NCBI GenBank assembly: GCA_000708835.1
Contig: DF237049.1
Location: 1 to 64,000, forward strand
Source: Klebsormidium nitens
Lineage: Eukaryota; Streptophyta; Klebsormidiophyceae; Klebsormidiales; Klebsormidiaceae
Direction: 5' to 3'
Length of the DNA: 64,000 bases
Part shown: one piece after another, positions 50,001 through 60,361 of the stretch
How the letters are laid out: every line of letters begins with the position of its first letter
Position numbering within the stretch: the stretch's first letter is position 1
Position numbers and translations under genes: made by a program
The notes under the pieces: generated by a model
What the model saw: only the letters and a program-made list of their open reading frames with translations
Told to the model about the DNA's origin: nothing
The model's database searches: none

Positions 50001-53000
50001 ATATGTTTTTGTATCATCGTGGGCGTAGACTCTTCTCTGAGGCCCTTGGACATTCTGGGCGGGCTGGCGACAGGGTTTGCCTCAAAGGAAGGAGGCTGGG
50101 CTGCCATGTTGACGGCTACCTTCAACAATCAGTGCTCGCAATTGAATTCTACTCAATCAGAGACTTATGGGGAGCGCCCTTGGCTGGGACTCGATGACCG
50201 ACGCTTTTTGAGACTCCTGCTTCTGCTGTTGCTTGAGCACCTACTTCTGAATCCTTGGACCCTTCCTTTCAGAAGAACTCCTCTTTCTTCCGGCCTCAGC
50301 ATTATCAACACGATTGCAGGCCAGCCCCTGGGTTCTTTACAACCAGCCTTTTATTCAACGTACTGACGGCTTTGGCTTCCGTGCAGAACCCTCCCACGAT
50401 CGTCCTGGTGCGCGACCACAAGGGCGAGACGGCTCTCGTCGTGGTTCCCGCCGCGCACACGGGCCTCGTCTGGAAGGGCGAGTGGGACGGCGAGCACGAT
50501 CCCCCAACCGACGCACACCACTTCTTCATCGAATCTCCTAGCTCCTCCACTTCCCACACCTCCGCCTCGACTTCGGAAGCGGGCCCAAGCAATTTGGACT
50601 CCGCGAGCACGAGCAGTGTTGACAAGGTGCGCGGCGGCCGCGCTCCCATGCGGGACCCGGGGAATCCGCTGAGCCGGGCCGGGGGACTGATCCCGCGGGA
50701 GTGGCGCGAGACGCTCGACTCGTACCTGCAGCGCAAGGCGCTTTTTGCGCTGTACAGCCTGTGCAAGGAGATGCCCGGCAAGGAGGCGGCGCTGCAGGCG
50801 CAGGCCAACCATGCGGCGACGGTGGCCATGTGCCGGTACCACCCGTACGAGTGGAACATGGGCGTGCGCTGCGGGTTCAACCGGGAGGTGAGGAGGGCTG
50901 GCTGGTTTGTTGGATTTACCTGACGGGCTTTTGCAGACTGTGCAAGAGGGCACAGATATGTGCAGGTTGCAGAGAAGCATGCCACTTTGTTGTTGTAGTT
51001 GGATCTCGTCTGCCCCTGATTGTGCTCTTATAAAGCGTTGCTCATCTCGTTGAAGGCCTGAAGAAACACAACGTTGCCTACCTGTCCTGCGATGAAGTTA
51101 GTCGCTGCTAGGAGTTTCGCCTCGTGGTTGGTGATTAAGACTCCATTAAGTTGGTCCCTTGGTTGTGCACAAGGACTCTTCAAAGAAACTGCAGCAAGCT
51201 TCGCCCCCTTCTTTGTTACCCAGCGCTGACCCGCCTCTACAATTAATCCCCGCAGGTGATCAAGGCAGCGCACCTGGTGTTGGCGCGGCTGCACATCGAG
51301 CGCATCTGGGACAAGAACGTGACCTACTGGCTGGCCCACGAGTGCGCCAAGGGCAACGACCACGCCGCGCTCGAAGCCATGGTCGCAGAGGGCCTCCCCG
51401 GGCTGTGGGCCGAGGACGGCGCGGGCCATGTGCCACTGCACTACGCGCGCGAGCTGCAGCGCGCGGCGTGCGTGGCGATTTTGGAGGACCTGCAGCGCAA
51501 GCGGCGCGCCAAGAAGAAGGGCAAGAAGGCCAAGAAGAAGAGCGCGGCGGAGCAGGGGGAGGCGCTGGGAGGGACTGGTAAGGCGGGACTTTCAAAGGAG
51601 GTGTAGTGCGCCGTTTGTAGGATAATTGGCAAAACCCCAAATGGTGCCCGTGTTGACTTGCTCGCTGCTTGTGACGTGTACATGACAATCATGGACAACT
51701 CGCTTTCCTGCAAGCATATGAATGGCACTTCTTTCTCATATCCACTCACCAGCGTCTCAATTTTTGCTGCAGCCAATGCAGAGAGCCCCGACACGCCCAC
51801 CGCAGACCCCACCAGCTCCAACGCGCCGTCCCCCAAAACCCCTCTCTCAGAACCCCCTCCCTCGGCCCCGAAGGCCAGTACTAGCGTCTCCTCTTCCGCT
51901 CCTGAGACTCTCAACCCCTCGGCCAACGCTGCCCTGCGGTCAGTGGTAGACGCCTCGAGCCTGGAAGGGATGCGTGCTGCCGTGGAGGCATATGCCGCGC
52001 TGGCAGATGTTGACGCAGCATTGGTGGAGACGCTGAAGGGGATCGTGGAGGACGCGGAGCGCACGGTGGTGCGCAGCGCGAGCGCCATGGTGGCGGGAGT
52101 GAAGGGCCGGCTGGACGTGCTGGCGGACAGCGGCAGCAAGCGGGCCATCAAGAACACGCACACGCTGCTGGAAAAGGTACGTTATTCCATCCAGAGGATG
52201 GGGACCGTCCGCTTTCAAATCAGGTTGGCCCCACTAATAGTAAACTATCGCCTAGGAAGAACCGGACAGTGTTTGAATTGAAACTTTTCGACGACTGTCG
52301 TATTATAGATGATATGACTGAGATGACGAAGGGGCAGATGAAATCTGCTACTCAGAAGAATCGCTCACAAGAATATGTGCACCTGACACTTGGGTCTGAA
52401 ATCTAGAGATGTGTCCGGCCCTGACCCTTGCGTCTGCAGATACTCTCAGCACGTTCATCAGTTGTTAACCAGGGAAGCACAGTAACTGCGTGTCAAACAA
52501 ATCGTCAAAATGGTTGTGTCTGTGAACCTGCAGATTGGGCAGGCATCGACGCTGAGCGAGTTCCAGGCTGCGGTGGAGCGGTACAGCCAGTCGAGCGCGG
52601 CGGACCCGGTGCTGTGCACGGTCCTGGCGGACGTGCTGCGCGAGTCGGAGAAGAAGATGCGCGAGTCGATGGCGCAGGCCGAGCGCAAGGTGGGCGAGTC
52701 GCAGGGCAAGAGCCTGGGGCTGGCGAGCAAGGGGAAGAGCATGGCGCCGCCAGCTGGGGACGGGAAGGGTGCAGGAAAGGAGGAGAGAGGGGGAGGCAAG
52801 GAGGAGAGAGGGGTAGAGAAGGAGGCCAAAGGGACCGGTAACATTGCAGGCAAGGTGGAGGAAGGAAAAAAGGCGGCTGATGGGGAAGCACGGGAGAAGC
52901 GGGATGCCAAGCAGAAGGGGAAGGAGAAGAAGGGGAAGGACAGCAAGGGGGGTGCGAAAGAGAAGGGGGCCAAGGCTGGGGCGCCAAGCCCGGGGGAGAA

Positions 53001-56000
53001 GGCCAAGCCAAAGGTAGTCGAGGCGGAACCTTCCGCCGTGGAAGTTTCTGCACCGGAGGCCCCTGCGACCGCTGCACACGCAGTGGCAGAAAGCCAGGCC
53101 GCGATGCCCGAGCCGCCTTTCGAGCATCCCGTCGTGGCGAGCACTCTAGAAACGCCGCCCGAGGTTCTGGAGCTGTTGGCAAGGGAAGAAGAGTTGGCAA
53201 ATGCACCGGACGAGGACAGCTTCGAAGAGGAGGAGTGGGTGAACGTGATGAGCCGTCGGAAGCTACGGGAGTCGCTCAAGGGCAGCGCCCCGGCCATGGA
53301 AACCGAGCGGCCCCTCAGCGGGCGGCAGCGGCGCGCCAAGCAGAAGGAGGCGGCTGCCCGGGTGGTCCGGGAAAGCCCCGAGCGCGCCAGCCACCAGTCG
53401 CCGCCTCGGGAGGAGCGCGCCCTGATGATCGACCTACTAGCGCAAGCGGCTGAAAGCACCCCGAGTGTGACTCCGAAGCCAAGGGAGACGGTCGGCGGTT
53501 CCGCGTGGAAGCTAGGAGAAAGTTTGGAGGGCGCGCGGGTTGTTCCGGGCAATGTAGAGGAGGACGAGCGGGAAGGAGTGGTCGGGCCGGAACGGACGGC
53601 GTGGGGGCCGAACGCGCAGCCGGGGGGGCACCTGGCCAAGCGCACGTGGGCGGAGCAGGTGGAAGAGGAGGACAGGGCGGGGGGGCTACCGGAGGCGAGC
53701 ACGCACGGGGGACCCCTGGTAAGCGGGCCTGTAATTCGGTAAATATGTAGAGTAGTCGTGTTGCCGCCGCGGTTTTCATTTGCTGCATTCAGAGGCATGA
53801 GATTGAATGTTCGACTCTTTGAGCGCCGTTGAGTGGAGAGATGGGCCACTTTGGTGCCTGCTGCTGTAGAGAGTGCTCTGCAACCGTTAAGAAATACCAC
53901 AACAAGTTCGTAGATTGCTCAAAGACATGCTGCCTTCGTGGATATTGTGGAGTACAGGATATGTCCTGGTTCCTCTAGCTGCACCGAAGGTGCATGCTTG
54001 CACCAAGGGGGTGGGGTGGTGATATGCAGGGTTCTTACCGCAGTGGCTTTTTGGTTTCTCGCCTTCTGACACATGCTTGCCGGTCTTCTCTCAGGACAAG
54101 CGAAAGCTGGCTGAGGCGGAGAGCAAGCGCGGCAAGGGCAAGTCGCGAGGGAGCAAGCAGCGCGGCAAGACGGGCCGGGGCCCAGGCACCCCCAGTAGTA
54201 GTGCGGCCATCCTACCCTCCCCGTTGCCCCCCCTCCTGCCCACGCCGTCCGAATCGCTTCACATCGCAGCGGAGCCCGCAAAGCGGAGGCCAAACGCAGG
54301 TGTGCCAGAGTGGCCGTCCGTCAACGCTCCGAGTGCGAAGCCGAGCCAGAAGCAAGTGTTGCCGGGCACGGGGGTGTTCCACGCCGTGGACGAAGAGGCC
54401 AAGCAGGGCCAGGCCGAGGCGGTGCGCAAGCGGGGGGGTCCGGCCATGGGGCCAAGCGACCCCCCCTTGGCTTCGTTGCCCATCAGGTCGCCTGGTGTGG
54501 CATGGGGCCGTCCCCCGGCGCCTGGACCAGCTAACGGGCCCCCCTCTTATGACCCGCTGACCGCGCCCATCACCCCGCTCCAACAGTGGGCCCCACCAGC
54601 CTACCCTGATCTACCCGTCAGTCTCGACATGGACTTCCACTCCGCAGAAGAGGCGGCACACGTCGGGCAAGCCCCTCCCCCCTGGATGGACCAAAGCGAG
54701 CCCGCCTTCACACTCCACCAACCGCAGAGCACCGCCCCCCCCCGTCTGGTGGACTACCCGACCCCCGGCAGCAGCAGCTTCTTCCAGTCCGCCGCCCAAG
54801 ACGCCGTTGTCACGCCCTTCCCCCGGCTCCCCTCGCCGCAGGCCTCGGTCTCCTCGTCGGCCGACTGGANNNNNNNNNNNNNNNNNNNNNNNNNNNNNNN
54901 NNNNNNNNNNNNNNNNNNNNNNNNNNNNNNNNNNNNNNNNNNNNNNNNNNNNNNNNNNNNNNNNNNNNNNNNNNNNNNNNNNNNNNNNNNNNNNNNNNNN
55001 NNNNNNNNNNNNNNNNNNNNNNNNNNNNNNNNNNNNNNNNNNNNNNNNNNNNNNNNNNNNNNNNNNNNNNNNNNNNNNNNNNNNNNNNNNNNNNNNNNNN
55101 NNNNNNNNNNNNNNNNNNNNNNNNNNNNNNNNNNNNNNNNNNNNNNNNNNNNNNNNNNNNNNNNNNNNNNNNNNNNNNNNNNNNNNNNNNNNNNNNNNNN
55201 NNNNNNNNNNNNNNNNNNNNNNNNNNNNNNNNNNNNNNNNNNNNNNNNNNNNNNNNNNNNNNNNNNNNNNNNNNNNNNNNNNNNNNNNNNNNNNNNNNNN
55301 NNNNNNNNNNNNNNNNNNNNNNNNNNNNNNNNNNNNNNNNNNNNNNNNNNNNNNNNNNNNNNNNNNNNNNNNNNNNNNNNNNNNNNNNNNNNNNNNNNNN
55401 NNNNNNNNNNNNNNNNNNNNNNNNNNNNNNNNNNNNNNNNNNNNNNNNNNNNNNNNNNNNNNNNNNNNNNNNNNNNNNNNNNNNNNNNNNNNNNNNNNNN
55501 NNNNNNNNNNNNNNNNNNNNNNNNNNNNNNNNNNNNNNNNNNNNNNNNNNNNNNNNNNNNNNNNCGGGCCACGTGCTGCAGTCGATCCTCTCGGACCTGC
55601 TCCCGGACGCGACGCTGGGCAGCGAGGACGAGAGCGGCGCCGAGTCGCAACCGTTCGACCTCAACGGGGAGGGTATTACCGACACCCCTGCCGGCGTGCA
55701 CCTCCCGGCGGGGCTCCTCGCGTCCGACGATCCCGTCTCGAGCTCCCCGCACCACCTGACGTTTGGCAGCCTGCCAGCCGATCTGGGCGACCTCGGGGCT
55801 GAGAGCGTGCACCCGCTGCCGCCGCAAAAGGCCGAGTCGGGGCATCCGCTCGGTGGATACTGGCCCGACTACCGACCCTCGCCGGAGGTCCACAGCCCTC
55901 GGATACCCTCTTCTCCGGGGCTCCCCGCCCACCTTCAGAACCCACCTTATATGCACTCCCCGTATGGGTATCCGGGCCAGGCCCATCTTGCTTACAACTC

Positions 56001-56394
56001 CCCCATGCCCAACATGTACTCGGGGCATCCCATCTTCGACTCTTACCCCGGGGGCCCGCACCTGAGAATGACCCCCGGGGACGGGGATTTGAGCCACTCC
56101 CTCTTCTCGTCGGCCCAGCAAGGTGGCCATCTTTCAAACCCCTCCCCCTACGCCCCTCAGCAGCAGCCTGAGCGGCCTGGGTCGGGAAGCGCCTTGGGGC
56201 AGGAGCAACATCCGGCCCGGATGCTTTTCATGGAAGAGCCATGCTCCATCTGTCTAGAGAGGCAGAAAAACTGCGCGCTGCTGCCCTGCGGCCATCAAGC
56301 CTGCGCGCTGTGCAGCCAGCAGATGCACATACGGCGGATGCTCTGTCCAATGTGCAACCGGGCGGTTGAAGGGGTGCTGCAGCTCTTCAGTTAG
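41015..56394 (+). CDS. Giant ARM-repeat protein with C-terminal RING finger, probable E3 ubiquitin ligase
   Basis: I do not recognise an orthologue. Exons, all phase-consistent up to the gap: 41015-41027, 41117-41173, 41709-43445, 43654-43769, 43942-44168, 44399-45209, 45487-47010, 47304-48041, 48489-49961, 50387-50887, 51256-51577, 51773-52176, 52534-53718, 54095-54869, then a 695-N gap, then 55565-56394. The known part codes for about 3,570 residues. Scattered helical repeats resemble short ARM repeats (GCIALASL, RAGCTALHNISSLV, WQGCHVLTTLLQ, QSNSCLLLGTAARM), separated by long Ala/Gly/Ser/Pro-rich linkers. An ankyrin-like unit (GHVPLHYARELQRAA) precedes a Lys-rich tract. Residues about 2640-3036 are Lys/Glu-rich. 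The last 60 residues are a C3HC4 RING: CSIC, LPCGHQAC, ALC, CPMC. A RING suggests ubiquitin ligase activity with the ARM part binding substrate; this is inference. The frame before the gap does not match that after it, so the gap hides an intron or has a wrong length. The first two exons are less certain. Confidence 0.72.
54870..55564. other. Assembly gap of 695 N
   Basis: A run of N interrupts the last part of the giant RING gene. Open frames that cross it are artefacts of translating N as an unknown residue. The real reading frames on the two sides differ by two bases, so the true missing length or content is unknown. Confidence 0.99.
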
Positions 56395-57590
56395 AAAGAT
56401 GCGAACAGGCCAAGGAGGGCAGCGTGGGTTGGTTCCATAGATGCATAGTACACTCTGTACAGATGTATGTTGGGCGCCGTTGCAGCCAACTTTGACAGTT
56501 CACCTTTTTCACTGCCATGCGATTATTGTCCAGTCAACCATTTGCTTCACAATGAATCTTGTGCATATATTGGCTTGAACGGTCTCCTACGGCCTGATTG
56601 AGCCATATGAAGAACGCCATGACAAGATATGTTCGTCAGGTCTGCCAATGTATAAATACCACGTCACATGTCGGCCATGCTCAGCCGCTGCTTGTCATGC
56701 ACCACGACCCACCATGGCGTTTGCTCAGTGCACCCGATCCGCTCATATTCTCGCTTGTCAGACACCAGTAGTGAAAGACCAGCTAGTGTAGCCAAAGCTA
56801 CATGTTGAGCCGTACGTGCAGCACCATCCGATCTTGGTTTTTCAATGTACGTCTAGGTTAACTTTTGTGCCCGAAATCAGCCGTGCGCCCTCAAATTGGG
56901 AGTCGGCTGGCACGAGCAAACAGATCAGAATCCCCAATTCTCGTATATTCGAACCCAGATCTTCACGTGCTCTGCACCCCAACCCACCCTAACCATCGTG
57001 CTGCTTCCCGCGGGGACACATAGGCCCGAGTGGTCGGCCACTGCACGGCAGGCACGCCCCGGCGGTGGCCGCTACATCACACACCTACCATATAGCGCCT
57101 CTTCGCCTCTCGCATACTCAACATCAAGAGAGTGAATCGTTTTTTTGGTATTTTGAACAATGTATCTTTCAAGGTGTGCGCCTGGGCCGCCCGGCCTGCC
57201 CGGCAGTGCAAGATTCATCCAGTTAAATCGAGTGTACCGCTAAGCCGGGCCGGCCGGCCGCGGCCGTTTGCGGCCCGCGCCGCGCCACCCGGCAACTTAG
57301 GAGACCGCGGCGCGCGCCTTGCCCATGGTTTGAAGGTTGCAGCATACATGCCCCGGTCCATTTCCGAATCACCGCGGCTGGGCGAGTCTAGAAAGGTTTC
57401 GGGGGGCACTTATACTCAATTTGAACCGTCCGATCAGCAAAGTTTCGCATCCTTGACAGCGACCGAAAGAGTTGCTTTCACAATGTCCCCGGGCCCCGAA
57501 AGCTAGTGCTCTCACAATTTCCCCGGGCCCCGGGCCAGGGGTGCGGGCGGGGCGCAGAATGGGGCGCAGAGCGCCCCCGGGAAAAATCCT

Positions 57591-57640
57591 GCGCCCTCGG
57601 GCGGAGGGCCGGGGCGCAGAAGCGCCCCCGGGCAAATCTG
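57591..57640. repeat. GC-rich hairpin repeat, copy 1
   Basis: A unit of about 50 bp containing CCGGGGCGCAGAAGCGCCCC, which folds on itself around an AGAA loop. A similar but shorter hairpin unit precedes it at about 57550-57590. A second full copy is at 58063-58112. Confidence 0.65.
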
Positions 57641-58062
57641 GGCCTGAGCAGGGACATTGACTGTATTTGGTGCTTATATCTGTTAAAAAGTCGAACAAGT
57701 TCAAGCATCTGAGCGAGGTTCACTTCCATAAGCGCTGGCTGGATGATTGGACATCTATAATACGTGCCTACAATACCAGCATTTTAGATTTAATCGTCCT
57801 TGTTCTGACCTCCCTTCTCAGCTGAATGTAAAATCTCTGAGTTCCTGAATGCATATTTGCATTTATTACTCTCATATCCAGACTGGACTTAGTAGCATTT
57901 TAAATCACGAGGTACCATAGCTGCTTCAGGAGGAGTATAAGGAGGGCCAGGGTTCAAACTTCAGGGCCCTCCCACAGCTTCCGCAATATATAGCACGTGC
58001 TAGTTGTACCGGGCACTATTGAAGGCCCGGTACTACCATGTGCGCCCCAGGGAAGCTGGCCT

Positions 58063-58112
58063 GCGCCCCAGGGCGATGGTCCGGGGCGCAGAAGCGCCCC
58101 GGGGCAAAATCC
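58063..58112. repeat. GC-rich hairpin repeat, copy 2
   Basis: Direct repeat of the unit at 57591-57640, about 80 percent identical by eye, sharing the core CCGGGGCGCAGAAGCGCCCC. It is followed at about 58116-58140 by a segment that is nearly the reverse complement of 57522-57546, so the two clusters also have an inverted relation. Confidence 0.6.
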
Positions 58113-58621
58113 TGTCCGCACCCCTGCCCCGGGCCCCCGGTCGGCCGGGAAACAACTTCAACCAACAAATTCGATCAGGAGAATCACCTGAAAACCGACG
58201 AGAGGCCCTGCGATTGCCAAATGGCACGCTCAGAGCACTTCTGACATGACGTCGCCAGCTGGGTGCCTTCTAAAGATATTTTGACACTTGTGACGGCAGT
58301 CCGTACGACGCGTGGATCTCATGATCACTTTCCTTCCAAAAGGCGGCAGCTGGAGGAGGAAGCAAGCGGAGGTTCTTCAGCATGCACAGCTGAAAAGAAG
58401 AAATGCCCTTCCCGCGCTGCCTCCATTTTGCATGTCGGTAGAGGCCAGTGGTCCAGGAGAAGCCGTTCGCCATGAGTGGCCGGTGCCCACGCGTCATGCA
58501 AAAGTGAAGGCCGGCCGGACGTGGTGAAGTGGCATCTCCTGTGCAAGCCAGCGCTGCACAACTTGGAAAAAGAGGATAGCTTTCAAGATCTTGAGATCGC
58601 TTGAGCCCTCTCGCGTCCTCC

Positions 58622-60361
58622 ATGTCAGCTCTCGCATTTCCTGGTCCGCATTGGCAGGCCCCCTCGTCGGATCCAGCACACGCGGCGGACCAGAGCGTGC
58701 TTCCCTCGTTCAGCAGCTTGGAGGAGCTCAACCATGCCTGGCAGCTGGATGGGAGCAGGGCTCAAGGCGTGGGCAGCATGAACCTTGGGGACCAGCTCCC
58801 TGAAAACGATTGGAACGGTGCATCAGAGGGGGCTGGCTTACACAGCGTGCGCATAGACAGGCAAGTGAGCCTGGGCACTGCGCTGCAGCAGGCAATAGCG
58901 GGGTCGTCATCAGCCAACAAGCCCAAGACAATTGAGGAGACGTGGCGGGAGATCCAGCAGCATGCACTGCCAGCCAGCCAAGCCGCCAGCAACCCCAACA
59001 ATTCTGTCAAAGTAGAAGGCAACGCAAATAACACTTTTCCTCAAGGGGGGGGGTGGAGGGGGGGGGTGAACGCACCTCCGTACGGAGCGGCTGCATACCC
59101 AGGGGTCCCTCCCATGGGGGTTGCGCCTGCGGGGTTGAACACAGGGCTGTTAGAGGAGATCCTGCGCAATCAGAGGATGGCGGCATTTGCAGCGGCAGCA
59201 GCTGTCAATGCAAGCCAGGCGGGGCAAAGGCAAAGCACCAGCGAGCAAGCCTATGAGGGCGTTCCGCAGAGGAACACTCATGCGGGTGCGGGGATGAACA
59301 TGCCAGGGGCGTTCCTGCCTGCACCACAGGGGTATGCCGGTGAGGCGAATGGGGTTCAGTCAGATTTGAGGAACTTCCAGTTGCCAAGTGCATATGGCAA
59401 TCCAGCTTCAGGTCAGCCACGGCAGCATCAGCAGCAACAGAGCCCCAGGTCAGGTGACAATGCACAAAATCCCATTCTGGTCCCTCAGCAGGGGCCAATG
59501 GGAATCCTTGCTTTTCCTGGTGCGGGAAACCGGGGAGGTCCAAATGGTCAGGGCGCGCTGGTCATGCCAAAGAATGATCCAGATGCTGAAGAGGACGACG
59601 ACTCAAGCCCCAGGGGCCGGGGGAGAAAGCGGGTGAGGGTTGAGAAGGAGAAGGATGCAAAGATAGAGAAGAGGACGCTGCGCATGATCAAGAATAGGGA
59701 GAGCGCTGCGCGGTCGCGGCTGCGGAAGCAGGCGTATACGCAGGTGAGCAAGGAGGCATTGTATACTCGTTTGTTTTTACCGGGGTGCCACATTGTACTT
59801 GTAAGAAAATGTGTAGCTTGCTTTGGATCTCATGCATGGTGGTATGTCTGCTCAAAGGTCATGCTTGAGCTAACCTGACCTGTGTATATGAAGATTATCG
59901 TCTGCACCAACAGTCCTGTCGCATACCTTCCGTATGCATTGCAAAGATGAACATTTGACGCTGCATTCCTTCTGTTCTCTTTGAATGCATATGAAATTGA
60001 CACAAAATGAGGCATGTCTGCATGTTCATCCGTTTCAAAACAAGTTTGCAGTCAGGCCTCATATGTCTCGTTCACTTTCTTCAGGTCCCTGATTTGAGAA
60101 ACGACAAACCGGAGGAATTTTGTCTGTTCGCAGGTTGACATTGGCCTCTAAAATTAGTAAATCGAGATTGATTGACTTGTAAAAGTACTAATTTTCACAA
60201 TCATCACGTTGCAGAGCTTGGAGGCAGAGATCAACGAACTGAAAGAAGAGAACGACCGGCTCAGGAGGCAGAAGGAGGCAATGGGGGTGAATAAGCAGTC
60301 TCCAGAGGCCAAGGTCTCGACCATGAATAGGCTGAGACGAACTAGGACAGGACCGTGGTAG
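58622..60361 (+). CDS. Group A bZIP transcription factor, ABI5/AREB/ABF-like
   Basis: Predicted nuclear DNA-binding protein of the family that in land plants binds ABA-responsive ACGT elements and drives ABA, desiccation and cold responses. Two exons (58622-59743 and 60215-60361) give 422 residues. Conserved parts are IDRQVSLGTALQQ with an RxxS kinase-type site (about 78-90), KTIEETWREIQQH (the conserved C3-type motif), a Gln/Pro/Gly-rich middle, an acidic patch before the basic region, the basic region KNRESAARSRLRKQAYTQ with the N-x7-R signature (Asn358, Arg366), a leucine zipper begun by SLEAEINELKEENDRLRRQK in exon 2, and a C-terminal RRTRTGPW like the LRRT-x-TGPW end of group A proteins. 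The intron falls exactly between the basic region and the zipper. The start is the first ATG in the frame, at 58622. Which group A member it corresponds to is not resolved; in algae the group is usually small. Confidence 0.93.

Larger units (their letters stand above)
56395..58621. other. Spacer with GC-rich hairpin repeats, upstream of the bZIP gene
   Basis: About 2.2 kb without a supported gene. It includes the 3' flank of the giant RING gene and the upstream region of the bZIP gene. GC-rich palindromic repeats occur at about 57478-57650 and 58041-58142, set in AT-rich DNA. A TGACGTCG word, resembling a bZIP-binding ACGT element, lies at about 58246-58253. Confidence 0.5.

Noticed and set aside
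52458-53900. Long minus-strand open frame of 480 codons
   Set aside because: It is antisense to the Lys/Glu-rich exon of the giant RING gene. Its Ser/Pro/Leu composition is what GC-rich AAG/GAG codons give when read in reverse, and it has no recognisable domain.
54810-55802. Open frames on both strands that cross the N run
   Set aside because: They are artefacts of the gap; frames stay open only because N gives no stop codon.
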